This document shows positions 1-7,938 of a stretch of DNA of 64,000 nt, one piece after another (position 1 is the first letter of the stretch; every line of letters starts with the position of its first letter). The notes below the pieces were generated by a model, which was not told where the DNA came from, made no database searches, and worked only from the letters and a program-made list of their open reading frames with translations. The position numbers and the translations under genes were made by a program. The DNA comes from JAJEFO01 sp965209045 (lineage in GTDB: Bacteria; Pseudomonadota; Alphaproteobacteria; Rhodobacterales; Rhodobacteraceae): contig CBDBPW010000003.1 of NCBI GenBank assembly GCA_965209045.1, positions 1,488,001-1,552,000 on the forward strand, read 5' to 3'.

Positions 1-1
1 C

Positions 2-436
2 GTGGTTCGCCGCATGGCGATGCAGAAGGCCGACGGCGGGTCGAACGCCTTTGCGCAACGGATCGTCGTGCAGCTGATGCGTTCGAACAAGATGGCGCTG
101 CACATCGACGAGATGATCCGCCACATGTGCATCCACCGCGATGCGATGATCGACGCTCTCGCGGAGCACGTCCCCGAGGCCGCGGTCCGCGCGCCCCAAG
201 GCGGCTATTTCCTCTGGGCGGAACTGCCCGAAGGCACGGATGCCGAACGCCTGGTCGAGCTGGGCATCGAAGAGGGCGTCGAGATATCCTCGGGCCGGCT
301 CAGCTTTCCCATTGACGACCCTGGCCATTTCATCCGCATGGCCTACAGCTTCACCGCTCCGGACAAGATCCGCGACGGCATCGCCCGTCTTGGCGTCGCC
401 TGGAGAAGACTTCAATCACAGGCGAAATCCGCCTGA
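2..436 (+). CDS. PLP-dependent class I/II aminotransferase, C-terminal part (cut by window edge)
   Basis: Only the last ~144 residues are present; the frame is open at the left edge, so the true start and the PLP-binding lysine lie outside. The segment PQGGYFLW and the closing region with a conserved arginine (FIRMAYSF) are typical of the small domain of fold-type I aminotransferases of the 2-aminoadipate/MocR-like group. Such enzymes move an amino group from an amino acid to a 2-oxoacid in the cytoplasm. The next gene, a metallo-deacylase, starts within about 20 bases on the same strand, so the two probably form one catabolic operon: the deacylase would free an amino acid and the transaminase would use it. 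Substrate unknown. Confidence 0.8.
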   Translation: MVRRMAMQKADGGSNAFAQRIVVQLMRSNKMALHIDEMIRHMCIHRDAMIDALAEHVPEAAVRAPQGGYFLWAELPEGTDAERLVELGIEEGVEISSGRLSFPIDDPGHFIRMAYSFTAPDKIRDGIARLGVAWRRLQSQAKSA

Positions 437-454
437 TTCCAAAGGAACATGTCA

Positions 455-1480
455 ATGCCCTGTCCGAAGGCAAGCCTTGCACCCTCGTGCGAAATCGACC
501 TCGACGCGACCGGCAAGCGCCACGGTTACGTGCGCATCCAGTTCAGTTCCGACCGCTCCGCCTATGGCTGGCTGCCGCTGCCGATCATGTCGATCAGGAA
601 CGGCGACGGTCCCGTCGCCGTGGTGATCGGTGCCAACCATGGCGACGAATACGAAGGCGTGTCGATCACCAACGGTCTCTATCAGGAACTGGAACCCGGA
701 GACGTCGCAGGCCAGATCATCTTCCTTCCCGCAGCCAACGCGCCCGCGTTCTATGCAGGTCGCCGCACCTCGCCGCTCGACTGGACAGGAGAGGCCAATC
801 TCAACCGCTTGTTTCCCGGCAGCCAGTACGGCTCACCGACAGAGATGATCGCATGGTTCATCACCACCCAGATCGTGCCGAGGGGCGACGCGTTCTTTGA
901 CCTGCACTCGGCAGGCAAGTCCATCGACCACCACCCCTCGGTCAAGATTCGCCTGATGGGCGACGCGAAGAAGGACGCGTTGCAGATGAAGTTCCTTGAA
1001 CTCTTTGGCGCACCGCTCGGAATCGTCGGCGACCGGGTGCACGAGACCACGCTGTCGGGAGAGATCCTGCCACTCGACAAGATCTACCTGTCCACCGAAC
1101 TCGGGGGCGCGGGAAAGATCCGCCCGTGGATCCGCAGCTTCGCTTACAATGGCATGAAGCGCTGCCTGCGCGAGTTGGGCGTTCTGCAGACCGACGAGGT
1201 CCTGCCAAAGCCCGAGCACAAAGTGGCATTGAAGGCGATGCAGACCGGCGACCACTACGTCTTTGCCCACAAGGACGGGATGTTCGAGCCCGTGGTGAAT
1301 CTCGGCGAAAGCGTCGAGGACGGCCAGCTCGCAGGCTACATCTGGGACCTCAAGGAGCCTTGGGAAACGCCGGAAGAGCTGCATTTCAACAAGGGCGGCG
1401 TGGTGTTCTGCAAGCGCACTCCGGCACTCTGCGAGATCGGTGACACGCTTTTCTTCACGCTCAGCGACTACGACGGCTGA
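455..1480 (+). CDS. succinylglutamate desuccinylase/aspartoacylase-family (DoeB-like) zinc deacylase
   Basis: Zinc-dependent M14-like deacylase that removes an acyl group from an N-acylated amino acid. The zinc site is visible: NHGDE (His and Glu near residues 62 and 65) and a third ligand in DLHSAG (near 151), with NLNRLFPG between them as substrate-binding loop. Length (~341 aa) fits the DoeB/AstE group; DoeB is the ectoine-pathway N-acetyl-diaminobutyrate deacetylase. An ATG at 449 is only two bases from the AAAGGA ribosome site, whereas the in-frame ATG at 455 has an eight-base spacing, so I use 455. It follows the aminotransferase closely. No other ectoine-degradation gene is visible, so the ectoine role is only a possibility. 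Confidence 0.85.
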   Translation: MPCPKASLAPSCEIDLDATGKRHGYVRIQFSSDRSAYGWLPLPIMSIRNGDGPVAVVIGANHGDEYEGVSITNGLYQELEPGDVAGQIIFLPAANAPAFYAGRRTSPLDWTGEANLNRLFPGSQYGSPTEMIAWFITTQIVPRGDAFFDLHSAGKSIDHHPSVKIRLMGDAKKDALQMKFLELFGAPLGIVGDRVHETTLSGEILPLDKIYLSTELGGAGKIRPWIRSFAYNGMKRCLRELGVLQTDEVLPKPEHKVALKAMQTGDHYVFAHKDGMFEPVVNLGESVEDGQLAGYIWDLKEPWETPEELHFNKGGVVFCKRTPALCEIGDTLFFTLSDYDG

Positions 1481-1902
1481 CTTTCCTTGGCGCGCACCTG
1501 CAGATCTTTCGGTCCCAGACCGGCTGGAATCGCCTGGTGCACGGCGACGCGGGCGTGGAACGTCGTGGCATCTTTCGCAGTTCTGCCGAAATTCGTGTCG
1601 CATGTGAAACTGCTCGCCTGCCGCTGTCCGGCACTGCCAAGCAAAGCGTCACCACTTCGTTCAAGTCTTCGCTTCCCCGGTCCCATGAACGCTCGGCGGC
1701 ATTTTCGTTCTCACGCCTTTGAAGGCGACGAGTGGCGGAGGAATTGAATCAGGCCGGTCTGAACCGGCGCCTCCTGCGGCAACCAGCTGGATGAAGGAGG
1801 CATGCGCCTCCGCAAAAATTCTCCATACACGCCAAAATTCGCCGTGCCGATGTCGATTTCAAGCGGTCGCAGGGATTCAGGGGGCACGAAGAGTGACGGC
1901 AA
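1481..1902. other. intergenic stretch, no gene seen
   Basis: About 420 bases between the deacylase and the MFS transporter. Short open frames occur on both strands, but none has a ribosome site with a recognisable protein. It probably carries the transporter promoter; no clear -35/-10 pair or hairpin terminator was found. Confidence 0.5.
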
Positions 1903-3129
1903 ATGCGCATGCTGATTTCATTTGCGGCCCTGCTCCTGTCGGTCCTGTTGCTGCAGCTCGGGTCGGGCGGCCTCGCCCCTCTTGACGCAATCTCGGGAAT
2001 CCAGCTCGATTTCACGCGTTCCGAGATCGGACTCCTGGGTTCCGCACATTTTTTCGGCTTCTTCGTCGGCTGCATTTGGGCGCCGCGAATCTTGAGCGAT
2101 GTCGGTCACTCGCGGACCTTCGCGGCCTTCACCGCCGCCGGCACGATCGGCATTCTCAGCCACATGTTGATCGTAGACGCGACAGCCTGGATGGTCATGC
2201 GAGTGCTTTCGGGGATCTGCATAGCAGGCTGCTACACGGTTGTGGAAAGCTGGCTTCAGGCGAAGGTCACCAACGCAACAAGAGGTCGGGCCATAGGTGT
2301 CTATCGCGTCGTCGACATCAGCGGGTCGCTGGCCGCGCAGTTGATGATCTCGGTTCTCGAACCTGCCAGCTACGTGTCGTACAACATCCTCGCGCTCATT
2401 TGCTGCGCCGCGCTTGTGCCTCTCGTCCTGACCCGAATAGAGCAGCCCCTGGTGCCAAAGGCCCGACGCCTACGACCCGGGCTTGCATGGGAACGCTCGC
2501 CGCTTGCGGTCGCCGGCGTCGTGTCGGCCGGCCTGACTACCGCTGCCTTCCGAATGGTCGGACCAATCTACGGAGTTGAAGTCGGGCTATCGAATGACGA
2601 AATCGCGCTGTTTCTGGCAGCCTTTGTTCTTGGCGGGGCGCTGAGCCAGTATCCGGTGGGTTGGGCGGCCGACCGCTACGACCGACGCATCGTGCTGATC
2701 GTGCTTTCGGCGCTGGCGATTCTCTCCTGTGTCGTGATGGTTACGTTTGCGGCAAACGGCACAGGATCGGCATTCGCTGCCGCAGGACTGTTCGGCCTGA
2801 TCACGTTTCCGATCTATTCGGTTGCCACGGCCCATGCCCACGACTTCGCCAGCCAGGACGAGCGCGTGGATATCTCGGCGGCGTTCATATTCTACTATGC
2901 CGTGGGCGCAATCGCTTCGCCATGGCTGGTGGCATCCCTGATCGACAGGCTCGGACCGTCTGCCATGTTCTCATTCGTGTCGCTGGCGCACGTGATCCTG
3001 ATCGCGTTCAGTCTCATCCGGATGCGAAGCCGCAGTGCAAAGACCCGCACTCGCTACGTCTACGCGCCGAGAACCTCGTTCGTCATCGGGCGGCTCCTGG
3101 GACGGATTCGCGAAGGGGGGGACAGATGA
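1903..3129 (+). CDS. MFS transporter, YcaD-like
   Basis: A 408-aa inner-membrane major facilitator with about twelve hydrophobic segments. The first helix begins at the N-terminus, and the segment GSAHFFGFFVGC with the following RILSDVGHSRTF matches helix 2 and loop 2-3 of the family. GRAIGVYR and the central basic loop near residues 185-195 separate the two six-helix halves, and WAADRYDRR is the repeat of the loop 2-3 motif in the second half. The overall pattern is like YcaD-type MFS proteins, whose substrates are mostly unknown. The ATG at 1903 places the first membrane helix right at the start. It converges on the phosphatase gene. Confidence 0.85.
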   Translation: MRMLISFAALLLSVLLLQLGSGGLAPLDAISGIQLDFTRSEIGLLGSAHFFGFFVGCIWAPRILSDVGHSRTFAAFTAAGTIGILSHMLIVDATAWMVMRVLSGICIAGCYTVVESWLQAKVTNATRGRAIGVYRVVDISGSLAAQLMISVLEPASYVSYNILALICCAALVPLVLTRIEQPLVPKARRLRPGLAWERSPLAVAGVVSAGLTTAAFRMVGPIYGVEVGLSNDEIALFLAAFVLGGALSQYPVGWAADRYDRRIVLIVLSALAILSCVVMVTFAANGTGSAFAAAGLFGLITFPIYSVATAHAHDFASQDERVDISAAFIFYYAVGAIASPWLVASLIDRLGPSAMFSFVSLAHVILIAFSLIRMRSRSAKTRTRYVYAPRTSFVIGRLLGRIREGGDR

Positions 3130-3196
3130 GGCCGCCCATGATCCGAGGCAAGCGGCGCCTTTCAGGGACTTCGCGCAAACGCGGCAGGGCCGGATT

Positions 3197-3985
3197 TCAC
3201 GCCGTGCGGATCACCTTGGCAAAGGCCTCGTAAATCTCGGAATTTGCTGCTAAAATGTCTCCTGCTACCATGGGATCCGTGTTCGCGACGATGCCGCCCA
3301 CGAACCCCCCCGCCTCGCGCACGAGCAGGATGCCCGCCGCGACGTCCCAAGGACCAAGGTCTCGTTCCCAAAAACCCTCGTAGCGCCCTGCCGCAACGTA
3401 TGCCAGTCCGAGCGCCGCAGCTCCGAATTGCCGCACTCCGGCCGTCATTGGCAGGAGCCGCGAAGTTTCCCGAAGCATGACGGGGAGGTGAGCACGGTCA
3501 GCAAAGGGCAGGCCGGTCTCAAAGACCGACTCGATCATCCTGTGCCGGTTGCTGACGCGCAGGCGCCGGGAGTTCAGCCAGGTCCCCTGGCCCTTTTCGG
3601 CGACGAACATTTCGTCCTTCGCGGGATCGAAGACCACGGCCGCGGTGACCTCGCCCTTGTGTTCCAGCGCGATGGAAATTGCCCAGTGGGGCATGCCGTG
3701 CAGGAAATTCGTGGTGCCGTCGAGCGGGTCCACTATCCAATGCCTTGTCGGGTCCTTGCCCGATTCCTCGCCGCGCTCCTCGCCAATCCATCCGTAACTG
3801 GGACGGGCGTCCCTGAGGATTTCCCGAATGATGCCTTCTGCGGCAATGTCCGCCCGGCTTACGAAATCGCCCGCGCCCTTCGAGGAGGCCTGGAGGTTCT
3901 CAACCTCGCGAAAGTCCTTAGCGAGACTTCTTCCGGCGCTCCGGGCCGCTTTGATCATGACATTGAGATTGGCGGTTCCCTGCAT
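3197..3985 (-). CDS. suhB: inositol monophosphatase family protein (SuhB-like)
   Basis: A 262-aa Mg2+-dependent, Li+-sensitive-type phosphatase of the inositol-monophosphatase superfamily, hydrolysing sugar or inositol phosphates in the cytoplasm. The metal-binding motifs are intact: GEERGEE near residue 68, DPLDGTTNF near 86-94, and GPWDVAAG near 211-218. The N-terminal region (MQGTANLNVMIKAAR) matches SuhB homologues of Rhodobacterales, supporting the start at 3985 although no strong ribosome site precedes it. SuhB also has RNA-processing and transcription-complex roles in enteric bacteria; whether that holds here cannot be read from sequence. It is convergent with the MFS gene. Confidence 0.9.
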   Translation of the reverse strand: MQGTANLNVMIKAARSAGRSLAKDFREVENLQASSKGAGDFVSRADIAAEGIIREILRDARPSYGWIGEERGEESGKDPTRHWIVDPLDGTTNFLHGMPHWAISIALEHKGEVTAAVVFDPAKDEMFVAEKGQGTWLNSRRLRVSNRHRMIESVFETGLPFADRAHLPVMLRETSRLLPMTAGVRQFGAAALGLAYVAAGRYEGFWERDLGPWDVAAGILLVREAGGFVGGIVANTDPMVAGDILAANSEIYEAFAKVIRTA

Positions 3986-4216
3986 GCGGTGCGTTTAGGC
4001 AGATTGAAGAGGCCCATCAACCGGAAAGCGCGAACACGAAAATGAACGGGCACCCGCGAATGTACGTGATCACGTCAATCCGCTCCTTGGCGTGACACGA
4101 TGTCTGCTCGGCGTTGCCTTCCGTCCCGCTCACTCGGACTGAAATGCCATTCGGTTCGCTCCGCGCGCTCAAGCGAGACCCGGACTGATCCCAAGCCAGT
4201 TCAGGGTGCCGACACG

Positions 4217-5314
4217 TCACTTCGAGAGCCAGTGCCCAAGCGGCGAGGCACTAGGGGTCTCAACCGCCTCGCCAAACTCTCTCGCAAGAAACGGGCGGCC
4301 TGCTGCGGAAGAATGCACGGACTCGGACGGATCGGTTCCGTACACTCGCTTCTTCCGTGCGAGAAATATCTTGCCCCATCCCGACCACGTGCCAACCGAA
4401 GGTGCGTCGGGGTCCGTCGGAAACCTCTGCTGCCAACGCGCCGGCAGCGACACGCCGCTTCGCTCGATCCGCTCAAGCATCCACACAAGCGGGATGTTCG
4501 AGAGCGGCCGAGCCTTGTGGCTGCCTGCCAGCTGACCTCCGATGTCGCTGTGCGAACCGCGAAACCAGACCTGCTCCACGGTCCCCTCGCGGCCCGGTTC
4601 GCATTCCCAGAGAATCGGCCGGAAGGCTTCGCGCGTCTCGTCGAGGGCCAATGCATGAAACCCGTGCCTTATATGGTGACCTAGCTGATGATTGTGGAAG
4701 GAGTGCCTGACTTCCGACCACTGCCAGACAAAGGGGGCCCGCAATCCCAGGGACTTGACCGTATCGAAGCAGCCGATCATCTCGATCGGCACGTCACGCC
4801 TGCAATGCGATTCGGAAAACACTTCACGCGCTTCCCCCCCGTTGTTGATCTGGTAATGGCGAAAGGCCTGCTGCACCAAGCGCTCTATCGCCTCGTCCTG
4901 CCGCAGGAGGCCGACCCTGTCGATCACGCCTGCCAGCGACCGGACCGCGAAGGCGCCCCGCGAATAGCCGATCAGGAAAATCCGGTCCCCGGGCCGATAT
5001 CGGGTGGCGAGCCAGCCATAGGCGCGACGAATCCGCCTGTTGATCCCTCGGCCCTCTATGACATCCAGGGTCTTCGACCAGTCCGACCATTGGGTTCCTG
5101 CTTCATAGTAGAGGCTCACCCCGCCTGACCGGGCCACTTCGTCCAGGAGATTGTAAATCAAGCCGACATTCGTCTCTTCGCCCTCAGCCAGCGATGACAT
5201 GGTTCCGTCGAGCAGGACAACGTGGTCGACCCGTTCCCGCGTGTGCTGATGCACGGATCGCTCGGTCCGGCGGAGGAAGCCGGCAAGATCACGTATCTGA
5301 GCTCTCAGACTCAT
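4217..5314 (-). CDS. DUF2235 domain alpha/beta-hydrolase-like protein
   Basis: A 365-aa protein with the DUF2235 fold (phospholipase-like, related to Tle1-type catalytic domains). Evidence is the early segment VDHVVLLDGTMSS with nucleophile-fold spacing, followed by the GxSxG elbow in LIGYSRGAFAVRSLAG (Ser118). This domain hydrolyses lipid esters in characterised Tle1 effectors, but free-standing chromosomal copies are mostly unassigned. There is no signal peptide and there are no type VI secretion genes nearby. A GAGGA ribosome site precedes the ATG at 5314. It lies about 100 bases downstream of the CoxL-like gene on the same strand and may share its transcript. Confidence 0.8.
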   Translation of the reverse strand: MSLRAQIRDLAGFLRRTERSVHQHTRERVDHVVLLDGTMSSLAEGEETNVGLIYNLLDEVARSGGVSLYYEAGTQWSDWSKTLDVIEGRGINRRIRRAYGWLATRYRPGDRIFLIGYSRGAFAVRSLAGVIDRVGLLRQDEAIERLVQQAFRHYQINNGGEAREVFSESHCRRDVPIEMIGCFDTVKSLGLRAPFVWQWSEVRHSFHNHQLGHHIRHGFHALALDETREAFRPILWECEPGREGTVEQVWFRGSHSDIGGQLAGSHKARPLSNIPLVWMLERIERSGVSLPARWQQRFPTDPDAPSVGTWSGWGKIFLARKKRVYGTDPSESVHSSAAGRPFLAREFGEAVETPSASPLGHWLSK

Positions 5315-5417
5315 CGAAAGTCCTCGCGTAACGGACCCGGGACCCGCGAGGCAGGTTCAGGGCGATGGCCCAGCCTTGGGCAAGACCCGCTCTCGCGAAA
5401 TGGCGTGACGACCACTT

Positions 5418-7706
5418 CTAGCTTGCAACACCTCCTACGTTCAGCGCATGCCAGACCTTCGCGGGCGTGTATGGCATGTCAACCGTCTGCACGCCGCGGC
5501 TCGCCAAGGCGTCCGCCACCGCATTGGCCACGGCCCCAAGGGCTCCGACCGTCCCGGCCTCCCCGCAGCCCTTCATGCCCATCGGATTGTAGAGCGAGGG
5601 AACAGGTTCCGTGTCGAACCCGATCATCGGCACGTCCGTCGCACGCGGCATGCCATAGTCCATGAACGTGGCAGTCAGCAACTGGCCGTCCTCGTCATAC
5701 GCAACATGCTCGCAAATTGCCTGGCCGATGCCTTGGGCAACGCCACCATGCACTTGGCCCTCGGCCAGAAGCGGATTGATCATGTTGCCGAGGTCGTCCG
5801 TCACTGAATAACGGTCCACGACCACGGTCCCGGTTGCCGGGTCGATCTCGACTTCCGCGACGTGCGCCCCGTTCGGAAAGGACATGTTCTCGACGGACCA
5901 CCTTTCCTTCACGTCCAGTATGTCGGTCCTGCCGTCGGCCCGGGCCAAATCCGCCACCTCCAGCATCGTGGGCGTTTCATTCGACCCTTCGATCCGGAAT
6001 CGTTCGTCGTCGAATTCCACGTCGTCGGACTCGAACTTTCCCGAAAGATACTCGCCGAACTTCCGCGTGATCGTGGACACGGCGGCAAGCGTCGCCCCTG
6101 TCTGCATCGTCACCGAACGCGAGCCGCCCGTGCCGCCGCCGCTCGGCACCAGATCGCTGTCGCCCTGCACGATCCGAATTGCGTCTGCCGGAATTCCTGT
6201 GTGGTCGGCCAGGAAAGTCGCGAAGACCGTCTCGTGTCCCTGTCCGTTCGACTGCGTGCCCACATAGAGGCTGACAGCGCCGCCCTCCTCGAACACGACC
6301 CGGGCGTCCTCGGTCTGGTCGCCGAGAATGGATTCGATGTAGTAGCAGAGCCCCTGCCCCCGCAAACGCCCCCTCGCTTCCGACTCCGCACGCCGCGCGG
6401 CAAAGCCCGCACAGTCGGAATTCGCCTCAGCGGAGGTCAGGACCCGGTCAAAGTCGCCGACGTCGTAGGTATCGGCGACCGCGGTCTTGTAGGGGAATTT
6501 TGCAGGCGAAATGAAGTTCTTCCGTCGCAGTTCATGAGGGTCGACGCCGAGCACGCGGGCGGCGTTGTCGATCGAACGCTCGAGTGCGAGCATTGCCTCC
6601 GGCCTTCCTGCGCCGCGGTATGCGTCGACCTGACCGGTGTTGGTGAAGAACCCCTTGCAGTTCAGGGCGATCGTCTGGACATCATAGACGCCCATGGCAA
6701 CCTTGGCGAACAGTTCAGTCTGGATTTGCTGCGCCTCTCCCGAAAGGTAAGCCCCAAGGTTGCAGGACGTGTTGACCTTGTAGGCCAGGATCCTGAATTC
6801 GGAATCGAAGGCGAGCGTAGTGTCGGAGACCAGGTTCCGCCCGGAATTGTCGGCCAGCATCGCCTCGGTGCGTTCCGACATCCAGCGCACCGGCCGACCC
6901 AGCGACCTGGCGCAGGCGGCAACCGCAAAATACTCGGGATAACCGAATGCCTTCATGCCGAAGCCGCCGCCTACATCGGGAATGGTGACCCTCACCTGGT
7001 CCCTTCCAAGCCCGAAACATGCGATCAGGTCCTCCCTCATGCCCCAGACGCCCTGACCGCTAAAGGAAAAGTGCAGGCGTTCACCGTCCCATTCCGCGAA
7101 GCAGCCGCGTGGCTCCATTGAGTTGCAGATGACGCGATTGTCCGCGACCCGCGTTGCCACGACATGCGCAGCCTCGGCAATCGCGCCTGCCACGGCAGCG
7201 GCGTCACCAGCCTGCCAGTCAAAGGCGACATTGTCCGGGACCTCTTCATGAATCGCGTCGCCGCCGGGAGCCAGATCCAGCTTGGCTCCAAGTTCCTCCA
7301 CGTCGGCAAGGACGCTTTCGGCGGCATCCTTCGCCTGCGCAAGCGATTCGGCCACGACAACGGCCACCGGATCGCCCACAAACCGGACCTTGCCTTCCGC
7401 CAGGATCGGACGACGCGGTTCGGCCGGAGTCGAGCCGTCGCCGTTCGTGACGACCTTCGTCCCAAGCGAGTAGTTCACGCCCATTGCCGCGAGATCATCG
7501 CTGGCCATCGCCAAGGCCACGCCGGGCATCCCGCGTGCCTCCTCAAGATCCACGGCCTCCAGGTGCCCATGTGCCACCTGCGACCTCACGAAGACCGCGT
7601 AGAGCGCGTCTTCTGGAACGATGTCATCGACGTACCGGCCCGCCCCTGTCAGAAACCGCCGGTCCTCGAGCCGTCGGACCGGTTGCGACTTGCCAAACTT
7701 GTCCAT
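5418..7706 (-). CDS. xanthine dehydrogenase-family molybdopterin-binding subunit (form II CoxL-like)
   Basis: A 762-aa large subunit of the xanthine oxidase/aerobic CO dehydrogenase family that binds molybdopterin cytosine dinucleotide. The signature AYRGAGR at residues 362-368 marks form II (not the AYXCSFR of true CO dehydrogenases). GGGFGMK near 246 and the C-terminal GCGEAG with the catalytic glutamate are present. The family oxidises aldehydes, purines or other heterocycles by hydroxylation. The usual FAD (CoxM) and 2Fe-2S (CoxS) subunits are absent on both sides, so it either works with subunits encoded elsewhere or is an orphan. It is transcribed divergently from valS. True substrate unknown. 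Confidence 0.88.
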   Translation of the reverse strand: MDKFGKSQPVRRLEDRRFLTGAGRYVDDIVPEDALYAVFVRSQVAHGHLEAVDLEEARGMPGVALAMASDDLAAMGVNYSLGTKVVTNGDGSTPAEPRRPILAEGKVRFVGDPVAVVVAESLAQAKDAAESVLADVEELGAKLDLAPGGDAIHEEVPDNVAFDWQAGDAAAVAGAIAEAAHVVATRVADNRVICNSMEPRGCFAEWDGERLHFSFSGQGVWGMREDLIACFGLGRDQVRVTIPDVGGGFGMKAFGYPEYFAVAACARSLGRPVRWMSERTEAMLADNSGRNLVSDTTLAFDSEFRILAYKVNTSCNLGAYLSGEAQQIQTELFAKVAMGVYDVQTIALNCKGFFTNTGQVDAYRGAGRPEAMLALERSIDNAARVLGVDPHELRRKNFISPAKFPYKTAVADTYDVGDFDRVLTSAEANSDCAGFAARRAESEARGRLRGQGLCYYIESILGDQTEDARVVFEEGGAVSLYVGTQSNGQGHETVFATFLADHTGIPADAIRIVQGDSDLVPSGGGTGGSRSVTMQTGATLAAVSTITRKFGEYLSGKFESDDVEFDDERFRIEGSNETPTMLEVADLARADGRTDILDVKERWSVENMSFPNGAHVAEVEIDPATGTVVVDRYSVTDDLGNMINPLLAEGQVHGGVAQGIGQAICEHVAYDEDGQLLTATFMDYGMPRATDVPMIGFDTEPVPSLYNPMGMKGCGEAGTVGALGAVANAVADALASRGVQTVDMPYTPAKVWHALNVGGVAS

Positions 7707-7938
7707 CGAGATTTCCGAATTGTCTCAGCCAAACCCTAGCCTTGTGTCAACCGGAGTCCAGAGGCCCGGTGCCCGCATTCCGCAACGTCGGCCAACGCCC
7801 AAGCGGCGAATGTCCGCCGGAGTCAGACGGCGCTGGACATTTCCGCTCGCAGGCGCGCAGACCAGCCAAATTCCGCGTCGGCCTTTTCCTCGCCGCAAGG
7901 CGGCGATAAAGGGAGCGCCGAACGGAAGGACCGACGCC

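Noticed and set aside
1711..1902. 63-codon minus-strand frame upstream of the MFS gene
   Set aside because: Plausible composition but no ribosome site or recognisable family.
5862..7121. 419-codon plus-strand frame
   Set aside because: Antisense to the CoxL-like subunit gene with its AYRGAGR motif.
7621..7938. N-terminal extension of valS by 106 codons
   Set aside because: Overlaps the start of the divergent CoxL-like gene, is arginine-rich, and the ATG at 7939 has the proper ribosome site and family start.
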